A DNA stretch of 51,187 bases. Source: an uncultured Gammaproteobacteria bacterium (GTDB lineage Bacteria; Pseudomonadota; Gammaproteobacteria; GCA-001735895). Made by a program: the position numbers and the translations under genes. Positions 1 to 9,616 of this stretch are shown piece after piece. The DNA lies in contig CAJXUC010000023.1 in the NCBI GenBank assembly GCA_913061315.1, positions 1-51,187 of the forward strand. Direction: 5' to 3'. The notes under the pieces were generated by a model. That model was not told the DNA's origin. It searched no databases and saw only the letters and a program-made list of their open reading frames with translations. How positions within the stretch are numbered: position 1 is the first letter of the stretch; every line of letters begins with the position of its first letter.

Positions 1-51
1 ATACGAGATAGCGTAGCGTCTCGTGGGCTCGGAGATGTGTATAAGAGACAG
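1..51. other. Illumina Nextera i7-side adapter (artefact)
   Basis: This is not genomic DNA. Positions 1-9 match the end of the P7 oligo, 10-17 are an 8-base index, and 18-51 are the Nextera read-2 adapter ending in the 19-base Tn5 mosaic end (33-51). Native sequence begins at 52. Confidence 0.98.
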
Positions 52-408
52 AATGTGACCCGATAAATAATAGAAATGAAGCTAACTTGAACGCTCTAAA
101 CTGGCATAGTGAGTGAGCTGGCAAGAGGGCTCTAAGATAGGTGTGATCAAATTGCCAAGCTTAGATCGAGGAAGAGTCGTATTTATTTATTGGTGTGATG
201 CCTAACGCCAACTGAATTGCTGGTGTCTGAAACATGGACTTCTTTGTCTGACATATTAATTCCTAATTGGATTCTTCCCATTTAAAAAACTCATAGACTC
301 TATGTCAATGACAGCAATTAGTACTGTGAGCAAATACTCAAAACTCTAATTTGGCCTAGTCTGTAGGCGGTCGTTTTTTGATGATTAACGCCGAAACTAC
401 AACGATTT
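52..408. other. Non-coding left end, no gene recognised
   Basis: This 357-base stretch lies between the adapter and the stop codon of the sugar transferase gene. I see no open frame of useful length and no RNA gene. A short inverted repeat (GCCTA / TAGGC at about 354-368) precedes a T run, but the spacing is poor for a terminator of a plus-strand gene. The seven bases TGTCTGA occur twice near 223 and 245. It may be decayed DNA, but I could not assign it to any family. Confidence 0.4.
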
Positions 409-1812
409 TTATCTCGCCCCTTTGCCAAATAGCACGACTTCTACGGTTTGCAGTAAGATTAAAACGTCTAAAAATAAGTTATGATTCTTTACGTAATACA
501 TGTCGAATAATTGTTTTTGGTATGAGTCATTGACCGAAGAACCATAAGGATAGAGTAGTTGAGCCCAACCGGTAACGCCTGGTTTAACCAGATGTCTTTC
601 GTGATAATAAGGGATTTGATTGGCTAAATTATCAATGAATTCGGGGCGCTCTGGCCTTGGGCCAACGAAGCTCATGCTGCCGTTTAATACATTGGCTATT
701 TGTGGGAATTCGTCTAGGCGGGTTTTACGTATGAACGCACCCACTTTGGTGACGCGACTATCTGTTTTAGCCGCCCATACAGCGCCTTCTGTCTCGGCAT
801 CGGTTCGCATGCTTCTGAATTTATAGATGCTAAATGTTTTGCCCTGCTTGCCAACTCGGGTTTGGCTATAAAAGATTGGTGCGGATAGGCCATCTTCTAT
901 CCAGATGGCAACAATGGTTAATAACATGAACGGTGAGGCTATTAATAAAATGATGAGGCTAGCGAATATATCAAATACTCTTTTGACGGCGTCTTGGAAC
1001 TGCGATTTGTGAAAGCCATCCGAGGTGACTAACCAGGCGGGATCTATTATGTCGACTCGAATTTGACCTGCCTCGCGCTCAAAAAAAGACAGTATGTTAA
1101 TGGTGTCGATGCCGTTGAGTTTACAGTTGACCAGCGCATTAACGGGTATGTTTTTGCTGGCGTCACTAATGGCAATGACGATTTCGTCTATCTCCATTTC
1201 GCGAACATATTCTAGTAGTGATAGGTGAGTGGTTATGTGCTGTGATTCAGGGACTGCTTGAATCTGATGTTCGACTGGCATATAGCCGACGATATCGAAG
1301 CCCCGCCTGTCTGACTTTCTGCGTAATTTATTGTCGATATGTGATGCGGTCTCTCCGGCACCGTAGACCAAGATACGCTTTTTGAACTTGTCTGAATCGA
1401 TGGTCTCAAAAAATATGACGCGTAAGGTGCCTATGATAAAAAATGACTGTATGAATGCCAATGCGATAATGCCACGGCCAAGGATAATGTCGGGCACTAG
1501 ATACGCGGTTATTGCCGTTATTAGTATGGCTGCCACAAAACTCACCGAGATTCGTATCAGGATGCCAGCAATGCCTTCTCGTGTGTTTCCCTGATAGAGG
1601 CCTGTTGACAGCATTGCAATGGGTGTAATGACACCTATTATCGACGCATTAATTAAGAGCGTATCAAATTGATTAAAGCTTCCCAGTTGGTCTGGGTGCA
1701 TTCTAAGGTAGGTCACAAAGTAAACCGAACTGAATAAAATTAATGTTTCAAGACACAGTAGAAATAAAAAAGGTGTTTTTAGATTCTGTCGAAAAACTTT
1801 AGTGGTCGTCAA
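409..1812 (-). CDS. Polyprenyl-phosphate sugar-1-phosphate transferase (exopolysaccharide initiation)
   Basis: Predicted inner-membrane enzyme that moves a sugar-1-phosphate from a UDP-sugar to undecaprenyl phosphate, the first step of exopolysaccharide or O-unit assembly (WbaP/WcaJ-like architecture). The 467 residues show four N-terminal membrane segments (about 15-132), a Rossmann-like domain with VYGAGETA near 149, a further hydrophobic segment (about 281-303) and the C-terminal sugar transferase domain with [10 protein letters not shown] (331-340), TRLDEFPQ (364-371) and GPRPERPEF (384-392). The start is TTG, preceded by AAGGA at a good distance. The sugar cannot be told from sequence, but manC and galU close by would supply GDP-mannose and UDP-glucose. 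Confidence 0.88.
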   Translation of the reverse strand: MTTTKVFRQNLKTPFLFLLCLETLILFSSVYFVTYLRMHPDQLGSFNQFDTLLINASIIGVITPIAMLSTGLYQGNTREGIAGILIRISVSFVAAILITAITAYLVPDIILGRGIIALAFIQSFFIIGTLRVIFFETIDSDKFKKRILVYGAGETASHIDNKLRRKSDRRGFDIVGYMPVEHQIQAVPESQHITTHLSLLEYVREMEIDEIVIAISDASKNIPVNALVNCKLNGIDTINILSFFEREAGQIRVDIIDPAWLVTSDGFHKSQFQDAVKRVFDIFASLIILLIASPFMLLTIVAIWIEDGLSAPIFYSQTRVGKQGKTFSIYKFRSMRTDAETEGAVWAAKTDSRVTKVGAFIRKTRLDEFPQIANVLNGSMSFVGPRPERPEFIDNLANQIPYYHERHLVKPGVTGWAQLLYPYGSSVNDSYQKQLFDMYYVKNHNLFLDVLILLQTVEVVLFGKGAR

Positions 1813-1885
1813 TTGCCCTATTCCTTTTAGTTGTACTTTTGTGGAAATCGTCCATGGGTGTTAAAGAGTTTAAATTTTTTAATTA

Positions 1886-2287
1886 TTATGTTTTTAGGGC
1901 AGGGTGTTGCTTGTTTAAAATACAGGCTGACAAAGTACCTAGTATGAAAAGTGAGTTAAGGCTCGCTACGATAGTGATAATTTCACGGGTCAAAAAAAGA
2001 AAATTGATAAATAAGAATGTAATAATAAGGCCGATCAATAGTCCCAAGGCATTGTTAATCATCGTTTGAACAATGGCATTTGTAACATCAAAAGGGTTGG
2101 GTAATAGAAACCTTGCAAGCTGAATGGATAGCATTATGATGGCTGCAAATAATAGCGCTTGAATTACTGGCTTAGGGCTTAGGTCGAATAAAAGCACTGG
2201 GCTGGCAATAAAAAAACTGACGAATAAAATGGCGAAGGATATTAGTTGTGGTTTTATTTTTTCTTTTCCTGCGGGGTATAAAGTCAT
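1886..2287 (-). CDS. Small multi-pass membrane protein, function unknown
   Basis: The 133 residues are strongly hydrophobic, with about four predicted membrane segments (roughly 15-35, 42-62, 78-97 and 103-125) and a lysine-containing N-terminus (AGKEKIKPQ). The ATG is preceded by GGAG with 8-base spacing, which supports translation. It lies 73 bases upstream of the sugar transferase gene on the same strand and is probably co-transcribed with it. I do not recognise a family. A role in polysaccharide assembly or export is inference from position only. Confidence 0.6.
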   Translation of the reverse strand: MTLYPAGKEKIKPQLISFAILFVSFFIASPVLLFDLSPKPVIQALLFAAIIMLSIQLARFLLPNPFDVTNAIVQTMINNALGLLIGLIITFLFINFLFLTREIITIVASLNSLFILGTLSACILNKQHPALKT

Positions 2288-2742
2288 AATTTACTCCGGC
2301 CATTCGATTAATCAGGCAGGCATTCTAGTTATAAGTGATGATTAATCCGTTATGTTGGTCACAAGAAATTTATTTGGCGCTTCAAAAGTATCAATTTGTT
2401 AACCAACCCACATATCGCGATACGATTGATCTTCTTTATGGCGTTGTGAATCGAAAGCGGATATATTTTTGCAACGTTGCTACTATTGGACTTGTTTAGG
2501 CTTATGGCATTAGACGGGCTTAAATTTTAAAGCCTTATAAGTTTAGAGCGTATTGCCGATTAACCAAAAATGAATGGTAGTGGGGAAGTTATTTATCGTG
2601 CCGCTTAGCGCGATCTACTATAGTCACACCCTTTAACTGGAATGAGTACTTTACTTGGTTTGGGTATAATCTGTAATTACAAACTGCATTGCTTTTTACT
2701 TAACTAAGCTTTAATAATTTATATAATAATGAAATTTAACTA
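2288..2742. other. Divergent intergenic region upstream of manC
   Basis: These 455 bases separate the minus-strand sugar transferase pair from manC and should hold promoters for both directions. Two good -10 like TATAAT boxes point toward manC (2665-2670 and 2722-2727), but neither has a convincing -35 box. I see no open frame or RNA gene. Confidence 0.4.
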
Positions 2743-4203
2743 ATGAACATTCAATCCGTAATACTTGCTGGTGGCTCAGGGACTCGACTTTGGCCGCTGT
2801 CGAGAAGCAGTCACCCTAAACAGTTTCTGCCGTTTATGGGTGGCGCTTCCTTACTGGACTTGACACTCAGTCGAATGGTGGCAATTGCGCCTCTTAATTT
2901 ATTGCAAAAGCCTTTAGTTATTTGCAACCAAGATAATCGATTTTTTGTTGCCGAACACTTACGCCAAGCCGGGATAAAAAATGCGCCGATTCTGCTCGAG
3001 CCGTGTGGGCGCAATACCGCACCTGCATTGACGATGGCAGCCTTACATATTGCGCACAAAGGTGACGATGCCGTGATGTTTGTGACGCCTTCTGATCATT
3101 TGATTGACGATTCGTCTAGCTTTAACAAAAGTGCTGCATACGCCATTGATTTGGCGTCTGAAGGTCATGTTGTGACGCTGGGTATATCGCCCACAGGTCC
3201 AGAAACTGGTTTTGGTTATATTCAATTGGGTGATGTCTGGGATTCATCTGCAGACAAACCAGGCTATCGTTTAGATACGTTCGTTGAGAAACCTGACCTA
3301 CCGACTGCACAACAGTATTTTGACTCAAAGCAGTACCTGTGGAACGCAGGCGTATTTGTTTTGAAGGCGAGTGTCTGGCTTGAAAACATTAAAATTTATG
3401 AGCCCGATATCTATAACAGTTGTGTGACTGCTTTTTCTCAATTACGTGAAGATGGAGACTTTCGTTGGATCGATGAAGGTGCCTTTAGTCGTTGCCCGAG
3501 TAATTCTATCGACTATGCGGTAATGGAAAAGTTATCTAAGGCTAAATTAGAACAGCCTCCGCTAGTCGTGCCACTAGATGCAGGCTGGTCCGACCTGGGT
3601 TCGTGGTCGTCTTACTGGGCGGTGCAGCCAAAAGATGATGCGGGCAATGCCCTAAAAGGGGATGCGCTGGCAATAGATACCCGTGACTCCTTGGTTTTTT
3701 CTAGCTCGCGTTTAGTGACGACGGTTGGTGTCGAAAATTTGGTTGTAGTCGAGACTAAAGATGCGGTGATGATAGTCGATAAGGACAAAACTCAGAATGT
3801 AAGCGCCATTATCGAGCATTTAAAAAAGAATAACCGCGAAGAAATTAACTACCATCGTGAAGTTCATCGGCCTTGGGGCACTTACGACACGGTCGATGCT
3901 GGAGACCGTTTTATTGTGAAACGAATTGTGGTCAAACCGGGGGCAGCGTTGTCGTTACAAATGCATCACCATCGAGCTGAACATTGGATCGTTGTGAAAG
4001 GTACAGCCAAAGTGACGCGTGGGGAAGAGGTGTTTTTGCTGTCTGAAAATGAGTCAACTTATATCTCTATTGGACAAAAACATCGATTAGAAAATCCGGG
4101 TAGCATTCCACTTGAAATAATCGAAGTTCAGTCAGGTGGTTATCTCCAAGAAGATGATATTGTACGCTTCGATGATGTCTATAATAGAGAAAACGATCAC
4201 TAG
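2743..4203 (+). CDS. manC: Mannose-1-phosphate guanylyltransferase / mannose-6-phosphate isomerase
   Basis: Bifunctional type II enzyme that makes GDP-mannose for surface polysaccharide. At 486 residues it has the usual length. The N-terminal nucleotidyltransferase carries LAGGSGTRLWPLSR and HPKQFLPF (about residues 8-30) and FVEKPD. The C-terminal cupin-type isomerase domain (about 350-480) carries RPWGTYDTVDAGD, VKPGAALSLQMHHHRAEHW and the following VVKGTA. It is followed after 62 bases by galU on the same strand, so a sugar-nucleotide operon is likely. I cannot separate the manC, algA and xanB names by sequence alone. Confidence 0.95.
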   Translation: MNIQSVILAGGSGTRLWPLSRSSHPKQFLPFMGGASLLDLTLSRMVAIAPLNLLQKPLVICNQDNRFFVAEHLRQAGIKNAPILLEPCGRNTAPALTMAALHIAHKGDDAVMFVTPSDHLIDDSSSFNKSAAYAIDLASEGHVVTLGISPTGPETGFGYIQLGDVWDSSADKPGYRLDTFVEKPDLPTAQQYFDSKQYLWNAGVFVLKASVWLENIKIYEPDIYNSCVTAFSQLREDGDFRWIDEGAFSRCPSNSIDYAVMEKLSKAKLEQPPLVVPLDAGWSDLGSWSSYWAVQPKDDAGNALKGDALAIDTRDSLVFSSSRLVTTVGVENLVVVETKDAVMIVDKDKTQNVSAIIEHLKKNNREEINYHREVHRPWGTYDTVDAGDRFIVKRIVVKPGAALSLQMHHHRAEHWIVVKGTAKVTRGEEVFLLSENESTYISIGQKHRLENPGSIPLEIIEVQSGGYLQEDDIVRFDDVYNRENDH

Positions 4204-4265
4204 CTCACTGGTTAGACTTAAAATAAAAACATTAATGGATAACATAAACTAAAGGATCAGAGCAT

Positions 4266-5135
4266 ATGACTGTCATTACCAAAGCGGTGTTTCCAGTAGC
4301 TGGCCTTGGGACTCGCTTTTTGCCAGCTACTAAAGCAAGCCCAAAAGAAATGCTTCCCGTTGTCGATAAGCCACTGATTCAATATGCGGTGGAAGAAGCA
4401 ATCGAGGCGGGCATTACTGAGCTTATTTTTGTCACTAGTAATACTAAACGATCGATTGAAGATCACTTCGATAAAAGTTATGAACTTGAAGTGGAGCTTG
4501 AAAAGAAGGGCAAACTAGAGGCGCTTGAATTGGTTCGAAATATCGTGCCGAAAGGGGTGTCTTGTATTTATGTGCGGCAGGCTGAAGCGCTGGGTTTAGG
4601 GCATGCTGTTTTATGCGCTAAATCGGTGGTTGGCAACGAGGCTTTTGCGGTCATTTTGCCAGACGATTTGATCGATGGTTATGGCTCAGGGGTTGTGTCG
4701 CAAATGATACAAGCCTATCAAACTACTGGCTGTAGCCAGCTGGGTGTTGAAGAAGTACCCGAGGAAGATACCGATAAATACGGTATTGTTAATATTAAAG
4801 GTGGAGAAAATGCGGGTTCTGAAGTGGCGTGTATTGTCGAAAAGCCTCAGCCAGATCAGACCTCTTCTAACTTGGCGGTGGTTGGACGCTATATTCTGAC
4901 GCCACGCACCTTTGAATTGTTAGAGTCAACCCAAAAGGGCGCTGGTGGTGAGATACAGCTAACAGACGCCATTTCAGCTTTATTAGAATACGAGAGTGTT
5001 TTTGCTCATCGGTTTAAGGGTAAACGATATGATTGTGGCAGTAAGCAGGGCTATCTGAAGGCGACTGTTGATTTTGCGTTAAAGCATAATGATTTGGGCG
5101 ATGACTTTCGAAATTATCTTTCAACTGTGCTTTAA
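4266..5135 (+). CDS. galU: UTP-glucose-1-phosphate uridylyltransferase
   Basis: Cytosolic enzyme making UDP-glucose from UTP and glucose-1-phosphate. The 289 residues match family length. The nucleotide-binding signature [20 protein letters not shown] begins near residue 9, followed by [12 protein letters not shown], and PDDLIDG and VEKP follow in the expected order. The ATG is supported by AAGGA about 9 bases upstream. It lies in the same direction as manC and is followed by a terminator-like hairpin at 5142-5164. Confidence 0.96.
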   Translation: MTVITKAVFPVAGLGTRFLPATKASPKEMLPVVDKPLIQYAVEEAIEAGITELIFVTSNTKRSIEDHFDKSYELEVELEKKGKLEALELVRNIVPKGVSCIYVRQAEALGLGHAVLCAKSVVGNEAFAVILPDDLIDGYGSGVVSQMIQAYQTTGCSQLGVEEVPEEDTDKYGIVNIKGGENAGSEVACIVEKPQPDQTSSNLAVVGRYILTPRTFELLESTQKGAGGEIQLTDAISALLEYESVFAHRFKGKRYDCGSKQGYLKATVDFALKHNDLGDDFRNYLSTVL

Positions 5136-5141
5136 CCTATT

Positions 5142-5164
5142 TATACTCTGATAGTATATTTTTT
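5142..5164 (+). terminator. Rho-independent terminator after galU
   Basis: A six-base-pair AT-rich stem (TATACT / AGTATA) with loop CTGAT is followed directly by six T. It starts six bases after the galU stop codon. The stem is weak in energy but its position is ideal. Confidence 0.6.
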
Positions 5165-5184
5165 GTACAGGCAGTTTTTGCCGA

Positions 5185-5218
5185 AACTCGTTTTGAGTGT
5201 GTGTTTAACCAACGAGTT
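5185..5218. repeat. Inverted repeat upstream of pgi
   Basis: AACTCGTT (5185-5192) and AACGAGTT (5211-5218) are perfect reverse complements separated by 18 bases. The repeat lies 40 bases before the pgi start, so it could be an operator or leader hairpin. No function is shown. Confidence 0.4.
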
Positions 5219-5257
5219 AAGGCGTTTTAATCGTTAAATTTTTTGGTAGCTTAATTA

Positions 5258-6931
5258 GTGGACTTTCAAGATTTTCTCAATTCAGGTGCGGCTCCAAGGA
5301 CTCAGTTAGAATCTTGGAAAGCATTACAAACTCACCAGTCTGCCGTTAGTTACTTAAAATTACAAAAGTTGTTCTCGTCTAATCAACAACGATTTGAAGA
5401 CTATTCCATTGTACTTGATGATTTATTGTTCGACTACTCAAAGAACTTAGCAACCGAAAGAACCAAAGAACTGCTGATAACACTTGCCAATGAATGTCAA
5501 TTGCCTGCGGCCATTGAAGCCCTGTTCTCGGGGCGTTATGTCAACACGACTGAGAATCGGCCGGCATTGCATACGGCGCTGAGAGATTCTTCTGGCAACC
5601 CGGTGTTAGTTGATGGTGTTGATGTGATGCCCGGCATCCGTCTTGAACTGAATAAAGTGAAGACTTTCGTTGAGTCCATTCATAATGATGCTTTGTTGGG
5701 TGCAACAGGGAAAGTAATTACCGATGTAGTCAATCTGGGTGTGGGTGGGTCAGACTTAGGGTCAGTAATGGCGACTGAGGCGTTATCTGAATATCGTCAG
5801 GGTAATGTGGGATTGCACTTTGTATCGAGTATAGATGGTACTCACCTAACGGATGTGTTGCACTCGGTTGATGCTGAAACAACGTTGTTTATAATTTCTT
5901 CAAAATCATTCACAACGCTTGATACTATGGCAAATGCCAATGTGGCTAGACAATGGCTACACGATGCGCTTGGGAAGAGTGCGTCCCTGGAAAATCATCT
6001 CGTTGGCGTGTCGGCCAATGACTCAGCGATGGCTTCGTTTGGCATTTCTAGAAGTCGACGTTTTTATATCTGGGACTGGGTTGGTGGACGTTATTCACTC
6101 GCCTCTGCGGTTGGATTGCCAGTTGCAATTGCGGTTGGTTTTGAGCATTTTGAACAAATGCTCGAAGGCATGCACACTATGGATAACCACTTCCGGCAGG
6201 CACCGCTTGAGCAAAATATACCGGTAATGATGGCACTACTGAGTGTTTGGTATGTGAATTTTTTTGGCGCAAGAGGTCACGTCATTTTGCCCTATGATTC
6301 CAGAATGCATCGTTTTCCGGCTTATTTGCAACAGCTTGAAATGGAAAGTATTGGCAAATCAGTGAATCATCGAGGCGAGCCCGTTGATTATCATACGGGT
6401 GCCGTGGTATGGGGTGAAGTTGGGCCTAACGCGCAACACTCCTTTTACCAGCTTTTACATCAAGGCACTCGGTCTGTTATTGCTGACTTCTTGGTGCCGG
6501 TCAACCGCCAAAGTGAATATCCGAGCCACCATGGTTTAGCCTTAGCGAATTGCCTTGCCCAATCGAGAGCATTAATGGAAGGGCAGTCAGCCGATCAAGT
6601 TATGCAAGATTTAAAACAGCGTGGTAAAACTGGTATCGAGATTGACCGCATTCTGCCCCATAAAATTCACACGGGTAATAAGCCCAATAACCTGCTGCTA
6701 TTGAAACGCCTAGATCCCAAGACGTTGGGTATGTTGATAGCAATGTATGAGCATAAAGTCTATGTCCAAAGCGTTATCTGGGATATCAATGCCTTTGATC
6801 AATGGGGGGTTGAACTTGGTAAAGAACTAGCATCCAATTTAGAGCCTGTCATTAATTCAGACGCAACGGTATCATCGCTTGATGGATCGACAGTGGGTTT
6901 GTTAGGTTATATTAATCTTTGGAGAACGTGA
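5258..6931 (+). CDS. pgi: Glucose-6-phosphate isomerase
   Basis: Interconverts glucose-6-phosphate and fructose-6-phosphate, feeding both glycolysis/gluconeogenesis and the sugar-nucleotide genes upstream. The 557 residues match the usual bacterial length. Visible signatures are NLGVGGSDLG, the DWVGGRYSLASAVGLP block, the EMESIGKSVN segment with the catalytic Glu, and PNAQHSFYQLLHQGTR with the catalytic His. The start is GTG; no strong ribosome site is visible. A CoA-transferase gene follows after 10 bases, so the two may be co-transcribed. Confidence 0.96.
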   Translation: MDFQDFLNSGAAPRTQLESWKALQTHQSAVSYLKLQKLFSSNQQRFEDYSIVLDDLLFDYSKNLATERTKELLITLANECQLPAAIEALFSGRYVNTTENRPALHTALRDSSGNPVLVDGVDVMPGIRLELNKVKTFVESIHNDALLGATGKVITDVVNLGVGGSDLGSVMATEALSEYRQGNVGLHFVSSIDGTHLTDVLHSVDAETTLFIISSKSFTTLDTMANANVARQWLHDALGKSASLENHLVGVSANDSAMASFGISRSRRFYIWDWVGGRYSLASAVGLPVAIAVGFEHFEQMLEGMHTMDNHFRQAPLEQNIPVMMALLSVWYVNFFGARGHVILPYDSRMHRFPAYLQQLEMESIGKSVNHRGEPVDYHTGAVVWGEVGPNAQHSFYQLLHQGTRSVIADFLVPVNRQSEYPSHHGLALANCLAQSRALMEGQSADQVMQDLKQRGKTGIEIDRILPHKIHTGNKPNNLLLLKRLDPKTLGMLIAMYEHKVYVQSVIWDINAFDQWGVELGKELASNLEPVINSDATVSSLDGSTVGLLGYINLWRT

Positions 6932-6941
6932 ACTTTAGATA

Positions 6942-8129
6942 ATGAAAGCATTTGAAGGCATTCGAGTTCTTGATTTTACGCACGTTTATGCAGGGCCATT
7001 TGCAAGTTATCAGTTAGCGGTAATGGGTGCAGAAGTCATTAAAATAGAGGCACCTTATCTGCCTGATATGATGCGTGCCGAGGGTAGCGACCCCAAACGT
7101 AATGCCGAGGGGCTGGGGCTTAGTTATTGTGTTAATAACCAGGGTAAAAAAGCGATCACTCTCGATATATCGAAGCCTGAAGGCGCCGATATTGCTAGAC
7201 AATTAATCGCAACGGCTGATGTTTTAATCGAGAACTATGTGGGTGCTATGCAACGGTTTGGGCTTGGTCCTAAAGAGGCGCATGACATTAATCCTCAGCT
7301 CATCTATTGCTCTATGTCTGGGTTTGGTAGTGATAACCCTAAACAAGGTTGCCCGGCATTTGATAATGTCATTCAGGCATTTTCTGGCATGATGTCAGTC
7401 AACGGCAGTCCTTCGCAGGAACGACTGCGAGTCGGGCCACCGCTGATCGATTATGGTACGGGCGCGCAATCGGCCTTTTCTATTGCGAGCGCTTTGTTTC
7501 AACGCAGCCGTACGGGCAAGGGACAATTCATTGAAGTTAACATGGTCGATGCGGCGTTAATGATGATGTCACCATTAGTTGCAAACGCTATGTTTCTTGA
7601 GTCCACGGAAGAACGGGTCGGTAATCAACCTGGAAATCGACCGGGTTATTGTGTTTATCGGTGTGAAGATGATGACATCATGCTTGGAGCTTTTACGGCT
7701 AAGCAACACTTGGCACTATTTACCGCACTAGGTCTTGGTGACCTTGCCGGCAGTGTTGATGAAATAACGCCAAACTGGTTGACCCAAAATTCAAAAGATA
7801 TTGGTCAGCGCATGACTAAGTGTTTTAAAAGCCGAACAGCCAATGATTGGGAAGTGCATCTGAACCAGTTTGATGTGCCAGCCGCAAGGGTGAGAGACCT
7901 TTATCAAATGCTAATAAGTGATCAACAACAACGAGCAAGCTCGAGTCAGCATCAACGGCTTTGTGATAGTGACTTGACTGCGCCAATAGCGGCGTTTAAG
8001 TATAAAACCGATGGTCCCGAATTTGACAGTTATTGTGCCCGTCATGGTGAAGATACGGACTCGGTGCTCATTGAGCTTGGCCTTTCTCAAGAAGCATTGA
8101 CCTATTTGAAAAAAATGTCGGTCATATAA
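6942..8129 (+). CDS. Class III CoA-transferase (CaiB/BaiF family)
   Basis: Moves CoA between carboxylic acids by the formyl-CoA transferase mechanism. The 395 residues show the family N-terminus (GIRVLDFTHVYAGPFASYQLAVMGAEV), the LIENY segment, SGFG, and GKGQFIEVNMVDAALM, in which the Asp of VDAAL aligns with the catalytic Asp of the family. It follows pgi by 10 bases. Substrates cannot be read from sequence. Given the malyl-CoA genes elsewhere in the window, a C4 or C5 dicarboxylic acid or oxalate-type donor is possible, but that is inference. Confidence 0.88.
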   Translation: MKAFEGIRVLDFTHVYAGPFASYQLAVMGAEVIKIEAPYLPDMMRAEGSDPKRNAEGLGLSYCVNNQGKKAITLDISKPEGADIARQLIATADVLIENYVGAMQRFGLGPKEAHDINPQLIYCSMSGFGSDNPKQGCPAFDNVIQAFSGMMSVNGSPSQERLRVGPPLIDYGTGAQSAFSIASALFQRSRTGKGQFIEVNMVDAALMMMSPLVANAMFLESTEERVGNQPGNRPGYCVYRCEDDDIMLGAFTAKQHLALFTALGLGDLAGSVDEITPNWLTQNSKDIGQRMTKCFKSRTANDWEVHLNQFDVPAARVRDLYQMLISDQQQRASSSQHQRLCDSDLTAPIAAFKYKTDGPEFDSYCARHGEDTDSVLIELGLSQEALTYLKKMSVI

Positions 8130-8337
8130 CTGTCTAATAATAACTCCAGAAGAAGTGACCTTTGGAGTTTGTATCGGTCGGCGCTTTTAATATTGTAAAG
8201 AATGAAGCACTCAAAAATTACGGCATTGGCTATAATCAAAATTATTTAGGTTTAACGGTGGGTGCTTTTTCAACAGGTCGGTTGTAGCCAGATTATAATA
8301 TCAATCAACCCCGCTTTTTCTAACGTTTGGAAATACA

Positions 8338-9600
8338 TTGTTTAGCACCCTCAGTACGGTTTTTTCATTACTGCTCAGTTACGGCTTACTGTTATTAGCT
8401 AATGGCCTATTTAGTACCTTGTTGGGTGTTCGAACACAGGTCGAAGGATTTTCTACCGACATAGTGGGCTTTATCGTGGCATCCTATTTCTTTGGACTGC
8501 TATTGGGTGGTGTTTTTGCCGGTAGAGTCGTAGCCCGAGTGGGTCATATTCGTTCATTTGCAGCGTTCGCTTCGTTAATGTCAATTACTGCTTTGCTGCA
8601 TCCTTTATGGATTTCAGTCGGGAGCTGGATGTTACTTCGAGTGGTGTCGGGTATCTGCATGGCAGGCTTAATTATGGTAACTGAAAGCTGGCTCAACGAA
8701 CGAGCGAGCAATGTCAACAGAGGTCAGGTACTTTCCTTTTATATGATCACTAACTATTTTGCAGCGGGTAGTGGTCAGCTTTTACTGTCGGTTGGCGACC
8801 CTTCGCAGTTTCAACTATTCAGCCTCGCGTCTGTGCTTTTTTCACTGGCATTACTTCCCGTATTGTTAACTCGAGCGAAAGCGCCGGTGCCGGTGCCGGC
8901 TGCTCGTATGCCTTTAAGGGCACTATATCGCCTAGCCCCTTTGGGTATGATTGGTGTTTTCTGTAGTGGTTTGATGAATGCATCTATCCATGGTCTTGGG
9001 CCTGTCTATGCGACCAATATAGGGCTGTCAAAAGAGCAGTTATCACTTTTCATGGCGAGCCTCATCATGAGTGGACTAATATTACAGTGGCCGATGGGAC
9101 GATTGTCGGACCGGATTGGTCGAGGGCCACTATTAGTAGTAATACCGATTGTGGTCGCTTTTGTTGCTATCGCTATGACGCAGGTAGTTAATTTTTTAGC
9201 CATTCTGGGTTTTGGTGTTTTGCTCGGTAGCTTCTTGTTTACGATTTATTCCTTATCTGCGGCTACTTCAAATGACATGGTGGGGACTGATCAGCGAGTT
9301 CAGGTAGCCGGTGGCTTATTAATTACCTACGGTGCTGGTGCGTGCCTGGGACCGATCATCGGTGGACAATTTATGGGGTTATTTGGCTCGCCAGGGTTAT
9401 TTTTTTACTTTGGTCTTGTTGGTTTTTTCCTCGCAATTTTTGCCCTATTGAAGCGTCGTCGTGATGGCAGTCCATCAAAGCGAAAACCCTTTGTGGTCGT
9501 GCCTGCGACTCAGGCAACGTCTAACCAATTGTATGTCTCTGTGCATGACGAATCACCCGAAACTGTTATTTTAACGGATAAGGTACCCAAAAAATCGTGA
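8338..9600 (+). CDS. MFS transporter, YcaD-like
   Basis: Twelve-segment major facilitator protein of 420 residues in the inner membrane. Family marks include GVFAGRVVARVGHIRSF between segments 2 and 3, the RVVSGICMAGLIMVTESWLNERA block, and the repeat motif GRLSDRIGR in the second half. After the last segment there is a hydrophilic tail of about 50 residues. The start appears to be TTG with only a weak GGAA upstream. It is followed by the MATE gene after 16 bases. The substrate is unknown. Confidence 0.82.
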   Translation: MFSTLSTVFSLLLSYGLLLLANGLFSTLLGVRTQVEGFSTDIVGFIVASYFFGLLLGGVFAGRVVARVGHIRSFAAFASLMSITALLHPLWISVGSWMLLRVVSGICMAGLIMVTESWLNERASNVNRGQVLSFYMITNYFAAGSGQLLLSVGDPSQFQLFSLASVLFSLALLPVLLTRAKAPVPVPAARMPLRALYRLAPLGMIGVFCSGLMNASIHGLGPVYATNIGLSKEQLSLFMASLIMSGLILQWPMGRLSDRIGRGPLLVVIPIVVAFVAIAMTQVVNFLAILGFGVLLGSFLFTIYSLSAATSNDMVGTDQRVQVAGGLLITYGAGACLGPIIGGQFMGLFGSPGLFFYFGLVGFFLAIFALLKRRRDGSPSKRKPFVVVPATQATSNQLYVSVHDESPETVILTDKVPKKS

Positions 9601-9616
9601 CTTTAGATCTAATTTT

